Shown here: piece after piece, positions 1-8,736 of the stretch
Layout of the letters: every line of letters begins with the position of its first letter
Position numbering within the stretch: the first letter of the stretch is position 1
NCBI GenBank assembly: GCA_029775855.1
Contig: JARVJZ010000001.1
Span: 1-64,000 of the forward strand
DNA: 64,000 bases
DNA from: Nitrososphaeria archaeon
GTDB taxonomy: Archaea > Thermoproteota > Nitrososphaeria > Nitrososphaerales > JAAOZN01
Direction of reading: 5' to 3'
Position numbers and translations under genes: made by a program
The notes under the pieces: model-generated
The model's input: only the letters and a program-made list of their open reading frames with translations
Told to the model about the DNA's origin: nothing
The model's database searches: none

Positions 1-32
1 TTTGGCGAGGCATTGGGTTCTGGTTTTCAGGT

Positions 33-293
33 ATGATGATGCCTGGGATGATGTGGAGTTGGTCTCCTTCTGCTCTCTACTATCTGGTATGGATTGCCGT
101 AGCCGCTTTGCTGCTCTGCTTAGGCGTGTTAGGAGTGTTATGGATGAATACAACAGATGTAGAAAAGGTTAGAGCTGGTGCGACTTTGGTGCTGGTAGCA
201 TCCATAATCGCATTCCCCACTATGTTCGGCTTCCTAATAGGTTCTCTACTCATGTTCATCGGAGGAGTTTTAGGCTTAACTTGGCGACCCTAA
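33..293 (+). CDS. small membrane protein, Met-rich N-terminus
   Basis: ORF with two or three hydrophobic segments; N-terminus MMMPGMMW; overlaps the next ORF by 13 nt. Confidence 0.5.
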   Translation: MMMPGMMWSWSPSALYYLVWIAVAALLLCLGVLGVLWMNTTDVEKVRAGATLVLVASIIAFPTMFGFLIGSLLMFIGGVLGLTWRP

Positions 294-952
294 AAAGTAA
301 GCTGAGGAAATTGAATAATCTAACCGCTGTTATCTTACTATCCGTGATAGCCATAGTTGCATTTACCTCACTCATCTTGTTATCATATTCATCCATAACA
401 CAGGAGCCATATTCGAATATGATTCCAACGATGTGCATGGCTATAGGTAAGATAATAGGTTATCAAAGAAGCCCATCTACACCGCTTACACATAGGGAAG
501 CTGTGACAATCGCAGAAGCTTATCTAAAAACCCTAAATAATCCAGACCTCACCCTAGGTGAATTCGAAGAATATTCAAACAACTTCTATCTCTCAATTAT
601 AGAGAAGAGCAGCGGAAGAGGGGCCTTCGAATTAATAATCGACAGATACAGCGGTAGAATCCACCCTGAGCCTCAAAGCATGATGTGGAACGCCAAGTAC
701 GGTATGATGCATAGATCAAGCGCAGCCTCAGCTATAACTGAGGAGCAAGCTATTAAGATTGCTCAAGAATTCTTAAAAGTGAACTACCCAGCTACGGAAG
801 TAGGTGAAGTAGTAGCCTACTATGGATACTACACTATAATGGTTACCCTAAATGGTGAACATTATGGAATGTTAAGTGTAAACGGCTACTCTGGCGCAGT
901 TTGGTATCATTCTTGGCACGGTACATTCATATCAGAAGTCGAAACCCATTAA
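281..952 (+). CDS. membrane-anchored protein with two PepSY-like repeats
   Basis: N-terminal TM then two repeats of the form 'REAVTIAEAYLK' / 'EEQAIKIAQEFLK' followed by beta-rich segments with a Gly-rich turn ('DRYSGRI', 'NGYSGAV'). Confidence 0.5.
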   Translation: MATLKSKLRKLNNLTAVILLSVIAIVAFTSLILLSYSSITQEPYSNMIPTMCMAIGKIIGYQRSPSTPLTHREAVTIAEAYLKTLNNPDLTLGEFEEYSNNFYLSIIEKSSGRGAFELIIDRYSGRIHPEPQSMMWNAKYGMMHRSSAASAITEEQAIKIAQEFLKVNYPATEVGEVVAYYGYYTIMVTLNGEHYGMLSVNGYSGAVWYHSWHGTFISEVETH

Positions 953-1053
953 CTATATTCATCAATATAGTATGAATATATCTTGCTGCTCTCAACATAT
1001 TTCACTTGCGTTTTCTATATATAGTTGAACCAAGGCAGCTTACTCGAAGGCCT

Positions 1054-2217
1054 ATGGCGGCAAATAAGGCAATGTATGCAAGTGTAGTAATCATTATCTT
1101 AGCATTAGCGGTTGTATACTTAGCGTTCCTGCAGATGGGGCAGCAAACAGAAACGCAGACCGTTACCGTAACTCAGAAGGTTAGTGCAACAACTCAACCT
1201 ACCACAACCTCTGCACCTACTATTTCATTAAATGGGGCTGGTGCTACTTTTCCTTACCCGCTCATATCAACGATGGTCGTTGAATATAATAAAATCAAAC
1301 CTAATGTAAAGATAAGCTACCAATCTATAGGCAGCGGCGGGGGCATAAGGCAGCACACAGAGAAGACTGTAGATTTCGGGGCTTCAGATTCTCCTCTCAA
1401 CGAGAAGCAGAGAGAAGCAGCACCAAATACTCTCCACATTCCAATAACGATTGGCTCAGTTGTTCTAGCCTACAATCTACCTGGCTTTACAAAAGGATTA
1501 AAGATGACTGGTGAAGTGGTAGCAGACATATTTCTAGGAAAAATAACTAAGTGGAATGATCCAGCAATCCAGAGCCTTAACCCAGATCTAAACCTACCAA
1601 ACAAGGACATACTTGTTGCGCATCGATCAGACGGCTCAGGAACTACATTTGTCTGGACTGGGTATTTGAGCATCGTCAGTCCAGAGTGGAAGAGTAAGGT
1701 GGGGCAAGGAACGGCGGTGCAGTGGCCGGTAGGGTTAGGTGCTGCTGGAAACGAAGGCGTCGCAGCTGTCATCCGCGGAACTGAATACACCGTTGGGTAT
1801 GTTGAGTTGGCTTATGCGCTTCAGAACAAGATGAGCTATGCGTATTTACAGAATAAGGAGGGGAGGTTTATCGAGCCTACTTTAAGCACTTCAGCAGCGG
1901 CTGCAGCAGCATCAGCAACAATCCTACCACGAGGAGATGAGAGCTGGAGTAGCGTAAGTCTATTGAACGCTCCCGGAGCCAACTCATATCCAGTCACGAG
2001 TTTCAGCTACATATTACTCTACAAAGATCTTTCAACCCTACCAACGATGAATAAGGATAAGGCTCAAGCACTTATTGACTTCCTATGGTGGGCTATCCAC
2101 GATGGGCAGAAGTACGCACCAGACCTACAGTATGTTCCCCTACCGCAAGAGGTAGTAGCCGTCAATGAAGCAACACTAAGAATGGTCACATTCGAGGGGC
2201 AGCCTCTGATAAGGTAG
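1054..2217 (+). CDS. pstS: phosphate ABC transporter substrate-binding protein PstS
   Basis: TM anchor and Thr-rich linker, then 'GAGATFPYPLI', 'SIGSGGGIRQ', 'DFGASDSPL', 'HRSDGSGTT'; start placed at ATG 1054 rather than ORF start 1006. Confidence 0.9.
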   Translation: MAANKAMYASVVIIILALAVVYLAFLQMGQQTETQTVTVTQKVSATTQPTTTSAPTISLNGAGATFPYPLISTMVVEYNKIKPNVKISYQSIGSGGGIRQHTEKTVDFGASDSPLNEKQREAAPNTLHIPITIGSVVLAYNLPGFTKGLKMTGEVVADIFLGKITKWNDPAIQSLNPDLNLPNKDILVAHRSDGSGTTFVWTGYLSIVSPEWKSKVGQGTAVQWPVGLGAAGNEGVAAVIRGTEYTVGYVELAYALQNKMSYAYLQNKEGRFIEPTLSTSAAAAAASATILPRGDESWSSVSLLNAPGANSYPVTSFSYILLYKDLSTLPTMNKDKAQALIDFLWWAIHDGQKYAPDLQYVPLPQEVVAVNEATLRMVTFEGQPLIR

Positions 2218-2247
2218 AGGCTCAATCTACTTTTTATGTGATAGAGA

Positions 2248-2646
2248 TTGAAGAAGATTCTGTTTGTCTGCGTTGAAAACGCTGGAAGAAGCCAGATGGC
2301 AGAAGCCTTCGCTAAGAAGTATGGTGGAGATGAATTTGAAGTCTATAGCGCTGGAACTATGCCAAAAAGTCAAGTGCACCCTGAGGTTATTGAGGTGATG
2401 AAGGAGAAAGGCTTTGATCTATTAAATAAAAAGCCTAAGATGCTTGATCAAAAGATGTTGGCTGAAGCTGATGTAGTGATAACCATGGGGTGCACCTCTG
2501 AAGAATTATGTCCGGCGCCTCTTGTAAAAAATGTTGAGGATTGGAGGATTGAAGACCCTAAAGGTAAGCCGTTAGAGAGGGTTAGAGCAATCAGAGACCA
2601 GATAGAGGAGAAAGTTTTAGAGCTATTAAACCGCCTAAAGAGCTAG
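2248..2646 (+). CDS. arsC: arsenate reductase / low-molecular-weight protein tyrosine phosphatase family
   Basis: 'FVCVENAGRSQMAEA' P-loop-like motif, 'DVVITMGC', 'WRIEDPKG'; TTG start. Confidence 0.85.
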   Translation: MKKILFVCVENAGRSQMAEAFAKKYGGDEFEVYSAGTMPKSQVHPEVIEVMKEKGFDLLNKKPKMLDQKMLAEADVVITMGCTSEELCPAPLVKNVEDWRIEDPKGKPLERVRAIRDQIEEKVLELLNRLKS

Positions 2647-2668
2647 ATAAAATCTGCTAAACTATTTG

Positions 2669-3022
2669 TTATAGTGATGTCTCGGCAACCCGCATGCAGT
2701 ACAGCGTGTATGCATCCTCCTTATTCAAGCAATTTTTGCAGAGGCAGTTTTGCGACACAAGAAGCCTATCACATATATTTGAATACTCGCAAGATGTGCA
2801 GCCAGCGTCAGAACCGCAGATAAAACACTTTACCGTATAGATTATAGGCTCTTTAAGCACCTCTGAAAGCAATGTGGAAAGTTGATAGAGATCTGTTTGT
2901 GTGGTTGTTCTGAAGACGCGTTTCTGCCTATCATATTCAAGTCTAACATCCCGCATGAGCCTTCTGAAGACATCTTCTCCTAACCTAGGTAAGCGAAATG
3001 GTTCACCTAAAAGAATCTCCAA
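2669..3022 (-). CDS. small Cys-rich protein, function unknown
   Basis: C-terminal 'CFICGSDAGCTSCEYSNICDRLLVSQNCLCKNCLNKEDAYTLYC'; immediately downstream of rfcL on the same strand. Confidence 0.6.
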   Translation of the reverse strand: MEILLGEPFRLPRLGEDVFRRLMRDVRLEYDRQKRVFRTTTQTDLYQLSTLLSEVLKEPIIYTVKCFICGSDAGCTSCEYSNICDRLLVSQNCLCKNCLNKEDAYTLYCMRVAETSL

Positions 3023-3041
3023 TCTGCAACTACACCTCTTC

Positions 3042-4244
3042 TTATTTGCTAAACCTAGCTACCTCTTTATTCAAGACTCTTAACTCCGATTCATCAGCAG
3101 TAAACTCCCTAAGTATACGCTGAGTTTCATCTTTTCCTAGACGACTCAACAGGTATGCTAAGTAGGGTAAGTGGACAATCAAAGCCTCTCTAGAAGAGGT
3201 ATGCAGCATACTACCAAGTTTACGACCTATAGAGCGTAGCACGCGCGCATCATTCCATATTCTTAACTGAATACTCCAAGGGTATGCATCTTGGCTGAAT
3301 TGGACAACCCCTCTAGGTGTTGCATCAAAGATCATGTGTGAAAGCATAGCGTTAAAGTATCTTAGCTGCCTCCACTCCTGCGTCCTTTTAATCCTACTTA
3401 CCAGCTCGTCAGCGGCAGATAAGGCTAGAAGGCTCCTCAATAGCACAGACGATTCAACCTTACTCTGAACTAGGCTGGAGTAGATCGCATGAATCTTCTC
3501 TAAAATGTCAGCGTCACAAGCCTCTAAAGCCGATTTAGCTTCCTCTCTATCACTTGAATTGAAGAGCGTGTTTAACGCATCTCTCAAACTAACCCTCTTG
3601 TCGCGTGCAACTTCCAACACTTCACTACTTGGTGATGCTAACACTGCTTGCAGACTGTTAAGAGCAGCTCTTATATCTCCTCCAGAATGCTCTACTATCT
3701 TATTTATCGACTCTATAGTGATGTTAAGCTGCTCCCTTTCTATTAGGCTTTTAAGGTAGAGGTGAATCAATCGAGGAGGGACTCTTTTGAAGGCGAACAC
3801 TTCACACTTAGGTAAGAGTTTTCTAACCTTCTCATCATCCTCCAAATTAGCAGCTAACACAACAGGCAGATTACTCTTCTCGATGAAGCCTTGGATAAAC
3901 TCTAAACCACCATAGTCCTGCCTAGCATAGAGCCCATCAACCTCATCCAAAAAAACTAGAAGCTTTTCACCCAGCACACTTAAACTGTGTGTAGATGGGG
4001 TTAAAGATGATGATAGCCTCTCTTTAGTCCTCGTGTCACTAGCATTAAACTCAAGGACAACATATCCAAGGCTTTCAGCAGCAGCATAAACCAGAGTCGT
4101 CTTTCCTATGCCTGGAGGACCTATTAGTAGGGCTGGTTTAGCACCTTTTCTCCATCTTCTAAGCCAATTAATGAACCCTATTCTGCTTTCTTCGTTGCCC
4201 ACCATCATAGATGGGTTCTTAGGTCTAAACTTCTCAGTATACAT
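3042..4244 (-). CDS. rfcL: replication factor C large subunit
   Basis: 'MYTEKFRPKNP', Walker A 'GPPGIGKTT', 'LVFLDEVDGL', 'FNASDTRT'. Confidence 0.93.
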   Translation of the reverse strand: MYTEKFRPKNPSMMVGNEESRIGFINWLRRWRKGAKPALLIGPPGIGKTTLVYAAAESLGYVVLEFNASDTRTKERLSSSLTPSTHSLSVLGEKLLVFLDEVDGLYARQDYGGLEFIQGFIEKSNLPVVLAANLEDDEKVRKLLPKCEVFAFKRVPPRLIHLYLKSLIEREQLNITIESINKIVEHSGGDIRAALNSLQAVLASPSSEVLEVARDKRVSLRDALNTLFNSSDREEAKSALEACDADILEKIHAIYSSLVQSKVESSVLLRSLLALSAADELVSRIKRTQEWRQLRYFNAMLSHMIFDATPRGVVQFSQDAYPWSIQLRIWNDARVLRSIGRKLGSMLHTSSREALIVHLPYLAYLLSRLGKDETQRILREFTADESELRVLNKEVARFSK

Positions 4245-4250
4245 CTATTA

Positions 4251-5099
4251 TCACCATCGGAAATAACCTCCTACCATAAATGCTAATAGCCCAAGAAGCA
4301 TACCTAGTAGCGCAGCGCGTTTAACTCTATACGCGTTTTCCGAGGAGGAATCTCTTGAAACCTTTGCTGCTAACGCTATGAAGATGCCTATGGGTGCTGA
4401 AACCAACACACCATATACCACTCCTACAATTTGCAAAGCAAGTGGTATTAAGCTAACACATACAGCTAGTATAAAGAAGAGCGCTCCTATTTTCGCTGCG
4501 GTCTTAGCACCCCATATTCTTGCAACAGACCTTATATCTCTTAATTCATCGCCTTCAACGTCACATATTGCCTTTACGACTTCCCGCCCTAAACCAGCTA
4601 GAAAAGATGTTAACGCTAAAAAGTAGACTAAAGGCTCCTGTTGAGCGCCTATAGCTACTGCACCATAGATGTATGGTATTGCTACTGATGCGGAAACTAA
4701 ACTGTTTCCGAGCAACCCATACTTCTTCACCTTATAATTATAGAGCCAAGCGATTAAAGCAAAAGCTGCAGCAATAAAAAAGGTTAACCAACCTAAGATT
4801 GCTGCTGAAATGAGTCCAAGTATAAGAAGTATTGCGGCGAAGGCTTCAGCCTCTTTGATAGATACTGCTCCGCTTGCTAAAGGTCTTTTAGGGTTATTCA
4901 CTCTATCCACCTCAATATCGTATCTATCGTTTATTATCATAGAGTAGCTGGATATGAAGAAGCCCGTTAGGAATCCTAACCCAGCAGCTGAATAACTTAT
5001 TTTGGAGAAGTTTGAGACTGTCATCCCTACTATAACAGCGAAGCCTACCATAGTTGAGTTTATGGGGCGTATCAGCGGTAGTAATCTTGTTAAAGTCAA
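4251..5099 (-). CDS. UbiA family prenyltransferase, probably digeranylgeranylglyceryl phosphate synthase
   Basis: 'NDRYDIEVDRVNNPKRPLASG', 'DVEGDELRDIRSVARIWG', multiple TM. Confidence 0.88.
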   Translation of the reverse strand: MTLTRLLPLIRPINSTMVGFAVIVGMTVSNFSKISYSAAGLGFLTGFFISSYSMIINDRYDIEVDRVNNPKRPLASGAVSIKEAEAFAAILLILGLISAAILGWLTFFIAAAFALIAWLYNYKVKKYGLLGNSLVSASVAIPYIYGAVAIGAQQEPLVYFLALTSFLAGLGREVVKAICDVEGDELRDIRSVARIWGAKTAAKIGALFFILAVCVSLIPLALQIVGVVYGVLVSAPIGIFIALAAKVSRDSSSENAYRVKRAALLGMLLGLLAFMVGGYFRW

Positions 5100-5638
5100 G
5101 GTTTCCTAAACCTCATCTTATCAACTTTGTAGTAGATAACTTCTCCTCTTCGCTCTATTACCGCTATGATAGGCTCTTTACCCATCTCCAATATCTTATT
5201 TATAGAGTCAGAGAAGTCCTTTATCCTCTTCTTACTCCCTTCGTTTAAGCTGAATACAAGGTATTTAGCTGGCTTAGATGGGAATTCCCCACGCTCATAT
5301 ACTCTGAAGTCAACACCAAAGCCAAATCCATCTTTAACGGTGTAGCCTCTACTTCTTAGGTCGCGATACACTATGAATCGCGTCCAAGCATCACTGTCCT
5401 TCTTTAGAGCATGGTCTACCATCTCATTAAATGTAACACTTCTACCTCTGTGCACAACATTTAACTTCTTGATATACATCAGATATAATGCCTCAAAGTC
5501 TTTCAGAATCAGCCTACCATCTTCTTTAATACCAAAGCCTTTTGCTTCAAGCTGTGCGACTGCCTCAGAGTCATTTACCTCTACACCCTTCTTAGTAAGC
5601 TTAGCAGTTATCTCCTTCTCTAACTCTTCAGACATCAT
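5096..5638 (-). CDS. endA: tRNA-splicing endonuclease homologue (EndA family)
   Basis: 'GFGFGVDFRVYERG...KYLVF' and 'GEVIYYKVDKMRF'; ATGA overlap with the UbiA gene. Confidence 0.85.
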   Translation of the reverse strand: MMSEELEKEITAKLTKKGVEVNDSEAVAQLEAKGFGIKEDGRLILKDFEALYLMYIKKLNVVHRGRSVTFNEMVDHALKKDSDAWTRFIVYRDLRSRGYTVKDGFGFGVDFRVYERGEFPSKPAKYLVFSLNEGSKKRIKDFSDSINKILEMGKEPIIAVIERRGEVIYYKVDKMRFRKP

Positions 5639-5731
5639 CCATCCATCTCCAGAACCTGCACTTAAGGAGTTTCCCCTTCTTCTATTATCAAATCAATAAG
5701 AAGATATATCTTAATTACCCTTCTACTTAAT

Positions 5732-6790
5732 ATGGATCTTAAGTTGCTCAGCTTCTATACCGCAAGAACCATAAGATGGGAGGATGGAAAGGTCATCTTA
5801 ATAGATCAGACAAAACTGCCCAACAAGCTAACTTACATCACCTGCACAAAACCAAAAGAGGTTGTAGAAGCAATAAAAAGGATGCAGATCAGAGGCGCAC
5901 CAGCCATAGGTGCAGCAGCAGCCTACACAGTAGCCCTAGCAGCATACCATACAAAAGCCAACAACCTACCAGACCTACTTAAAGAAATAGAAGAAGCGGG
6001 TAAAATGGCTAAAAACGCTAGACCAACAGCTGCAAACCCAGCGTGGGCTGTTGAAAGGACACTGTCTGCAGCGAAAAAAGCAACGAGTGTTGAAGAAGCG
6101 GTTAAATTAGTTGTCAAAGAAGCTGAAACTATAGCTGAAGAAGACATCGAAGCTTGCAGGAAGATAGGGAAATATGGCGAAACGCTACTGAAAGACGGAG
6201 ACACAGTGCTAACACAGTGTAATGCTGGTGCGCTTGCGACAGTAGGCTATGGCACAGCCTTGGGTGTGATAAGGGCTGCTTGTGAGAAGGGCAAGTGCAT
6301 TAAGGTTATAGTGCCTGAAACTAGACCAGCGCTCCAAGGGGCTCGGCTAACAGCATATGAGCTTCATAACGATGGTATAGATGTTATGTTGATAGCTGAC
6401 ACAGCGGTAGGCTTCGTGATGAGGAAAAAACTTGTGGATAAAGTGGTTGTAGGTGCAGATAGGATAACAAGTGATGGACATATCTTTAACAAGATAGGCA
6501 CATATCAACTAGCAGTTTTGGCTTCTGAGCACAGCATACCCTTCTACGCAGCAGCACCAACATCAAGCTTCGACCTAAAGAGCAAGGCTGAAGATGTTGT
6601 GATAGAGGAGAGAAGCCCAGACGAAATCGTCAAGATTAAAGGGCAGAGAGTAGCGCCTAAAGGTGTTAGAGTCTACAACCCAGTCTTCGACCAAACCCCA
6701 CCAAACCTCATATCAGCAATCATAACCGAAAGGGGAATCATAAAACCACCATATGAAAGAACAATAAAACACACACTAACAAAACCATAG
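5732..6790 (+). CDS. mtnA: S-methyl-5-thioribose-1-phosphate isomerase family
   Basis: 'IRGAPAIGAAAAY', 'LTQCNAGALATVGYGTALGVI', 'VVGADRI', eIF2B-like fold. Confidence 0.9.
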   Translation: MDLKLLSFYTARTIRWEDGKVILIDQTKLPNKLTYITCTKPKEVVEAIKRMQIRGAPAIGAAAAYTVALAAYHTKANNLPDLLKEIEEAGKMAKNARPTAANPAWAVERTLSAAKKATSVEEAVKLVVKEAETIAEEDIEACRKIGKYGETLLKDGDTVLTQCNAGALATVGYGTALGVIRAACEKGKCIKVIVPETRPALQGARLTAYELHNDGIDVMLIADTAVGFVMRKKLVDKVVVGADRITSDGHIFNKIGTYQLAVLASEHSIPFYAAAPTSSFDLKSKAEDVVIEERSPDEIVKIKGQRVAPKGVRVYNPVFDQTPPNLISAIITERGIIKPPYERTIKHTLTKP

Positions 6791-6812
6791 TTCGCTAAAG
6801 TAGCGTTGAGTA

Positions 6813-7907
6813 TCAAGACTCTCTCCGCCTTAGTAGTAAAAATAGCAGCATAGGTCCTCCAAGAATCGCTGTCACCGCACCTACCGGTAGCATAATAGGC
6901 GCCATTATTCTTCTAGCTACTATGTCTGCTGCGAGGAGAAGGTTTGCACCGAAGAGCCCAGATGCTGGTATAAGATAGCGTTCATCTCGACCTATCATGA
7001 TGCGACAAATATGTGACGAAAGAAGACCAATAAAACCAATCGCGCCAGTGAAGCTTACAACAGTTGCCGTAGTTAGACAAGCTGTTAATAGCACAATTCG
7101 CCTAACCTTATTAGCTTCCACACCAAGCGCCTTTGCCGCTACGTCACCAATACGCATAACATTCAAGTCCCAAGCTAAACGCATATTGACTAAAAACAAG
7201 AATACAAGTATACCTAAGACATAAGGAATCTGCCACCAATCTGCGCGTGCGAGGTCCCCTACAAGCCAGAAGACGGTCGCTCTTACTGCTTCAGATTCGG
7301 CGAAAAATTGTAGAAGTGTATTAGCTGCGCTGAAGATGTAATTCATCGCAACACCAGTAAGTATAATCGTCTCAGAAGATACCCAAGATTTTTTTGAAAA
7401 TAAAAGTATTACTAAGGCTGGAATGAGAGACAGCACAAAAGCGTTACTAATTATCAGTAATCCACCTTCAATTATTCCGCGACCAAGAATTATTGCGATA
7501 GCAGCCCCAAATCCAGCCGCTGATGAAACACCTAGAGTGTAAGGAGTTGCTAAAGAATTTCGAAGAACTGTTATTACTGTGCTCCCAGAAATCGCTAAAA
7601 CAGCTCCAGATAAAGCTGCCATAACTGTACGTGGCATTCGAAGATATATTACCACCCTTTCTGCGATCTCATTTACTTCGAAGGCTCCTGCACCGAGTTT
7701 ATTGAAGATCACTAAGTAGGCTTCTGTTAAAGAGATTTGAGCTGAACCGAGCGATAATGATAACCCAATCAGAAAGAACAATGATATCGCACAAAAAGCT
7801 AAAAATAGTAATCTTTTAGCAATAAGCCTCTCATATTGACTTCGCTCATAAAATGATACATAGACTCTATTAGATTTGCCCTCGATATCTACGTTTTTTC
7901 CCACCAA
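6813..7907 (-). CDS. FecCD/BtuC-type ABC transporter permease
   Basis: 'RMPRTVMAALSGAVLAISGSTVI', 'LGVSSAAGFGAA', 'GFIGLLSSHICRIMIGRDERYLIPASGLFGA'. Confidence 0.93.
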   Translation of the reverse strand: MVGKNVDIEGKSNRVYVSFYERSQYERLIAKRLLFLAFCAISLFFLIGLSLSLGSAQISLTEAYLVIFNKLGAGAFEVNEIAERVVIYLRMPRTVMAALSGAVLAISGSTVITVLRNSLATPYTLGVSSAAGFGAAIAIILGRGIIEGGLLIISNAFVLSLIPALVILLFSKKSWVSSETIILTGVAMNYIFSAANTLLQFFAESEAVRATVFWLVGDLARADWWQIPYVLGILVFLFLVNMRLAWDLNVMRIGDVAAKALGVEANKVRRIVLLTACLTTATVVSFTGAIGFIGLLSSHICRIMIGRDERYLIPASGLFGANLLLAADIVARRIMAPIMLPVGAVTAILGGPMLLFLLLRRRES

Positions 7908-8683
7908 ATAGTCGCCACCTTTTTGTTGCGGATATAGTATACACTATCATCTTTTGAATCGACGTGTTGGTTGATGTAGTTCTCTAGTTCCTCTTCTTTA
8001 GATTCTGGGATGTTGTACATATTCATTAACTCAGACCTTAACTCCTCTAAGTTATTGAATCCTTGCTCTACCTTGTAGTTTATGATGCTTATGTTAGCTT
8101 TGATCCCCATCCCATCGAGAAGATTATAGATAATTATGTGGTCACTTAGATTGAAAGGTGCCTTGTTATCAAAGACAATCCTCTGCAGCTCAAAGGGCAT
8201 CCAGCTCTCAGCGGGAACAAACAAGTAAACAAAACTCTTCGCAGCAGCATCCATCTTCAGAAGTGCGTCTCTTATATCAATCATAAGAAGAGAGAGGGAG
8301 GCGATAACTATATCATGCCTATCAATATCAGCTCCTATCTCAACATCCTCCCACCTTTTACATATGAATGAAACATTATCAAGCCCGTGTTTTTTTAAGT
8401 TAACTTTAAGTAATTTAAGCATCTCTTTTGATGGTTCGATTACAGTAACTCGCTCAGCCACTTTAGCTAGGGGTATAGTAAGTCTACCGGTGCCAGAACC
8501 TATCTCAAGCACTTTGCATCCAAAGTCTACATCGATTCTTTCCAGCTGCTTCTTGGTAAGCTCAGATAGTATCTTCCAGTTTCCGTTGTCTCTAGCAGCC
8601 CTACTATCCCAGAAAGATACATCTTTGACTCGATTTAATCCTTGCATATAGCGCTTCCAAGTTTCCGCCCAATCGATATCCAT
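7889..8683 (-). CDS. SAM-dependent class I methyltransferase
   Basis: 'VLEIGSGTGRLTIPLAKVAERVTVIEPSKEML'; overlaps the BtuC-like gene by 19 nt. Confidence 0.88.
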   Translation of the reverse strand: MDIDWAETWKRYMQGLNRVKDVSFWDSRAARDNGNWKILSELTKKQLERIDVDFGCKVLEIGSGTGRLTIPLAKVAERVTVIEPSKEMLKLLKVNLKKHGLDNVSFICKRWEDVEIGADIDRHDIVIASLSLLMIDIRDALLKMDAAAKSFVYLFVPAESWMPFELQRIVFDNKAPFNLSDHIIIYNLLDGMGIKANISIINYKVEQGFNNLEELRSELMNMYNIPESKEEELENYINQHVDSKDDSVYYIRNKKVATIWWEKT

Positions 8684-8736
8684 CTTGTCTCCACTATAAG
8701 TTGATTAGGAGTCTCAAAAACAAGAAAAGAATATGT

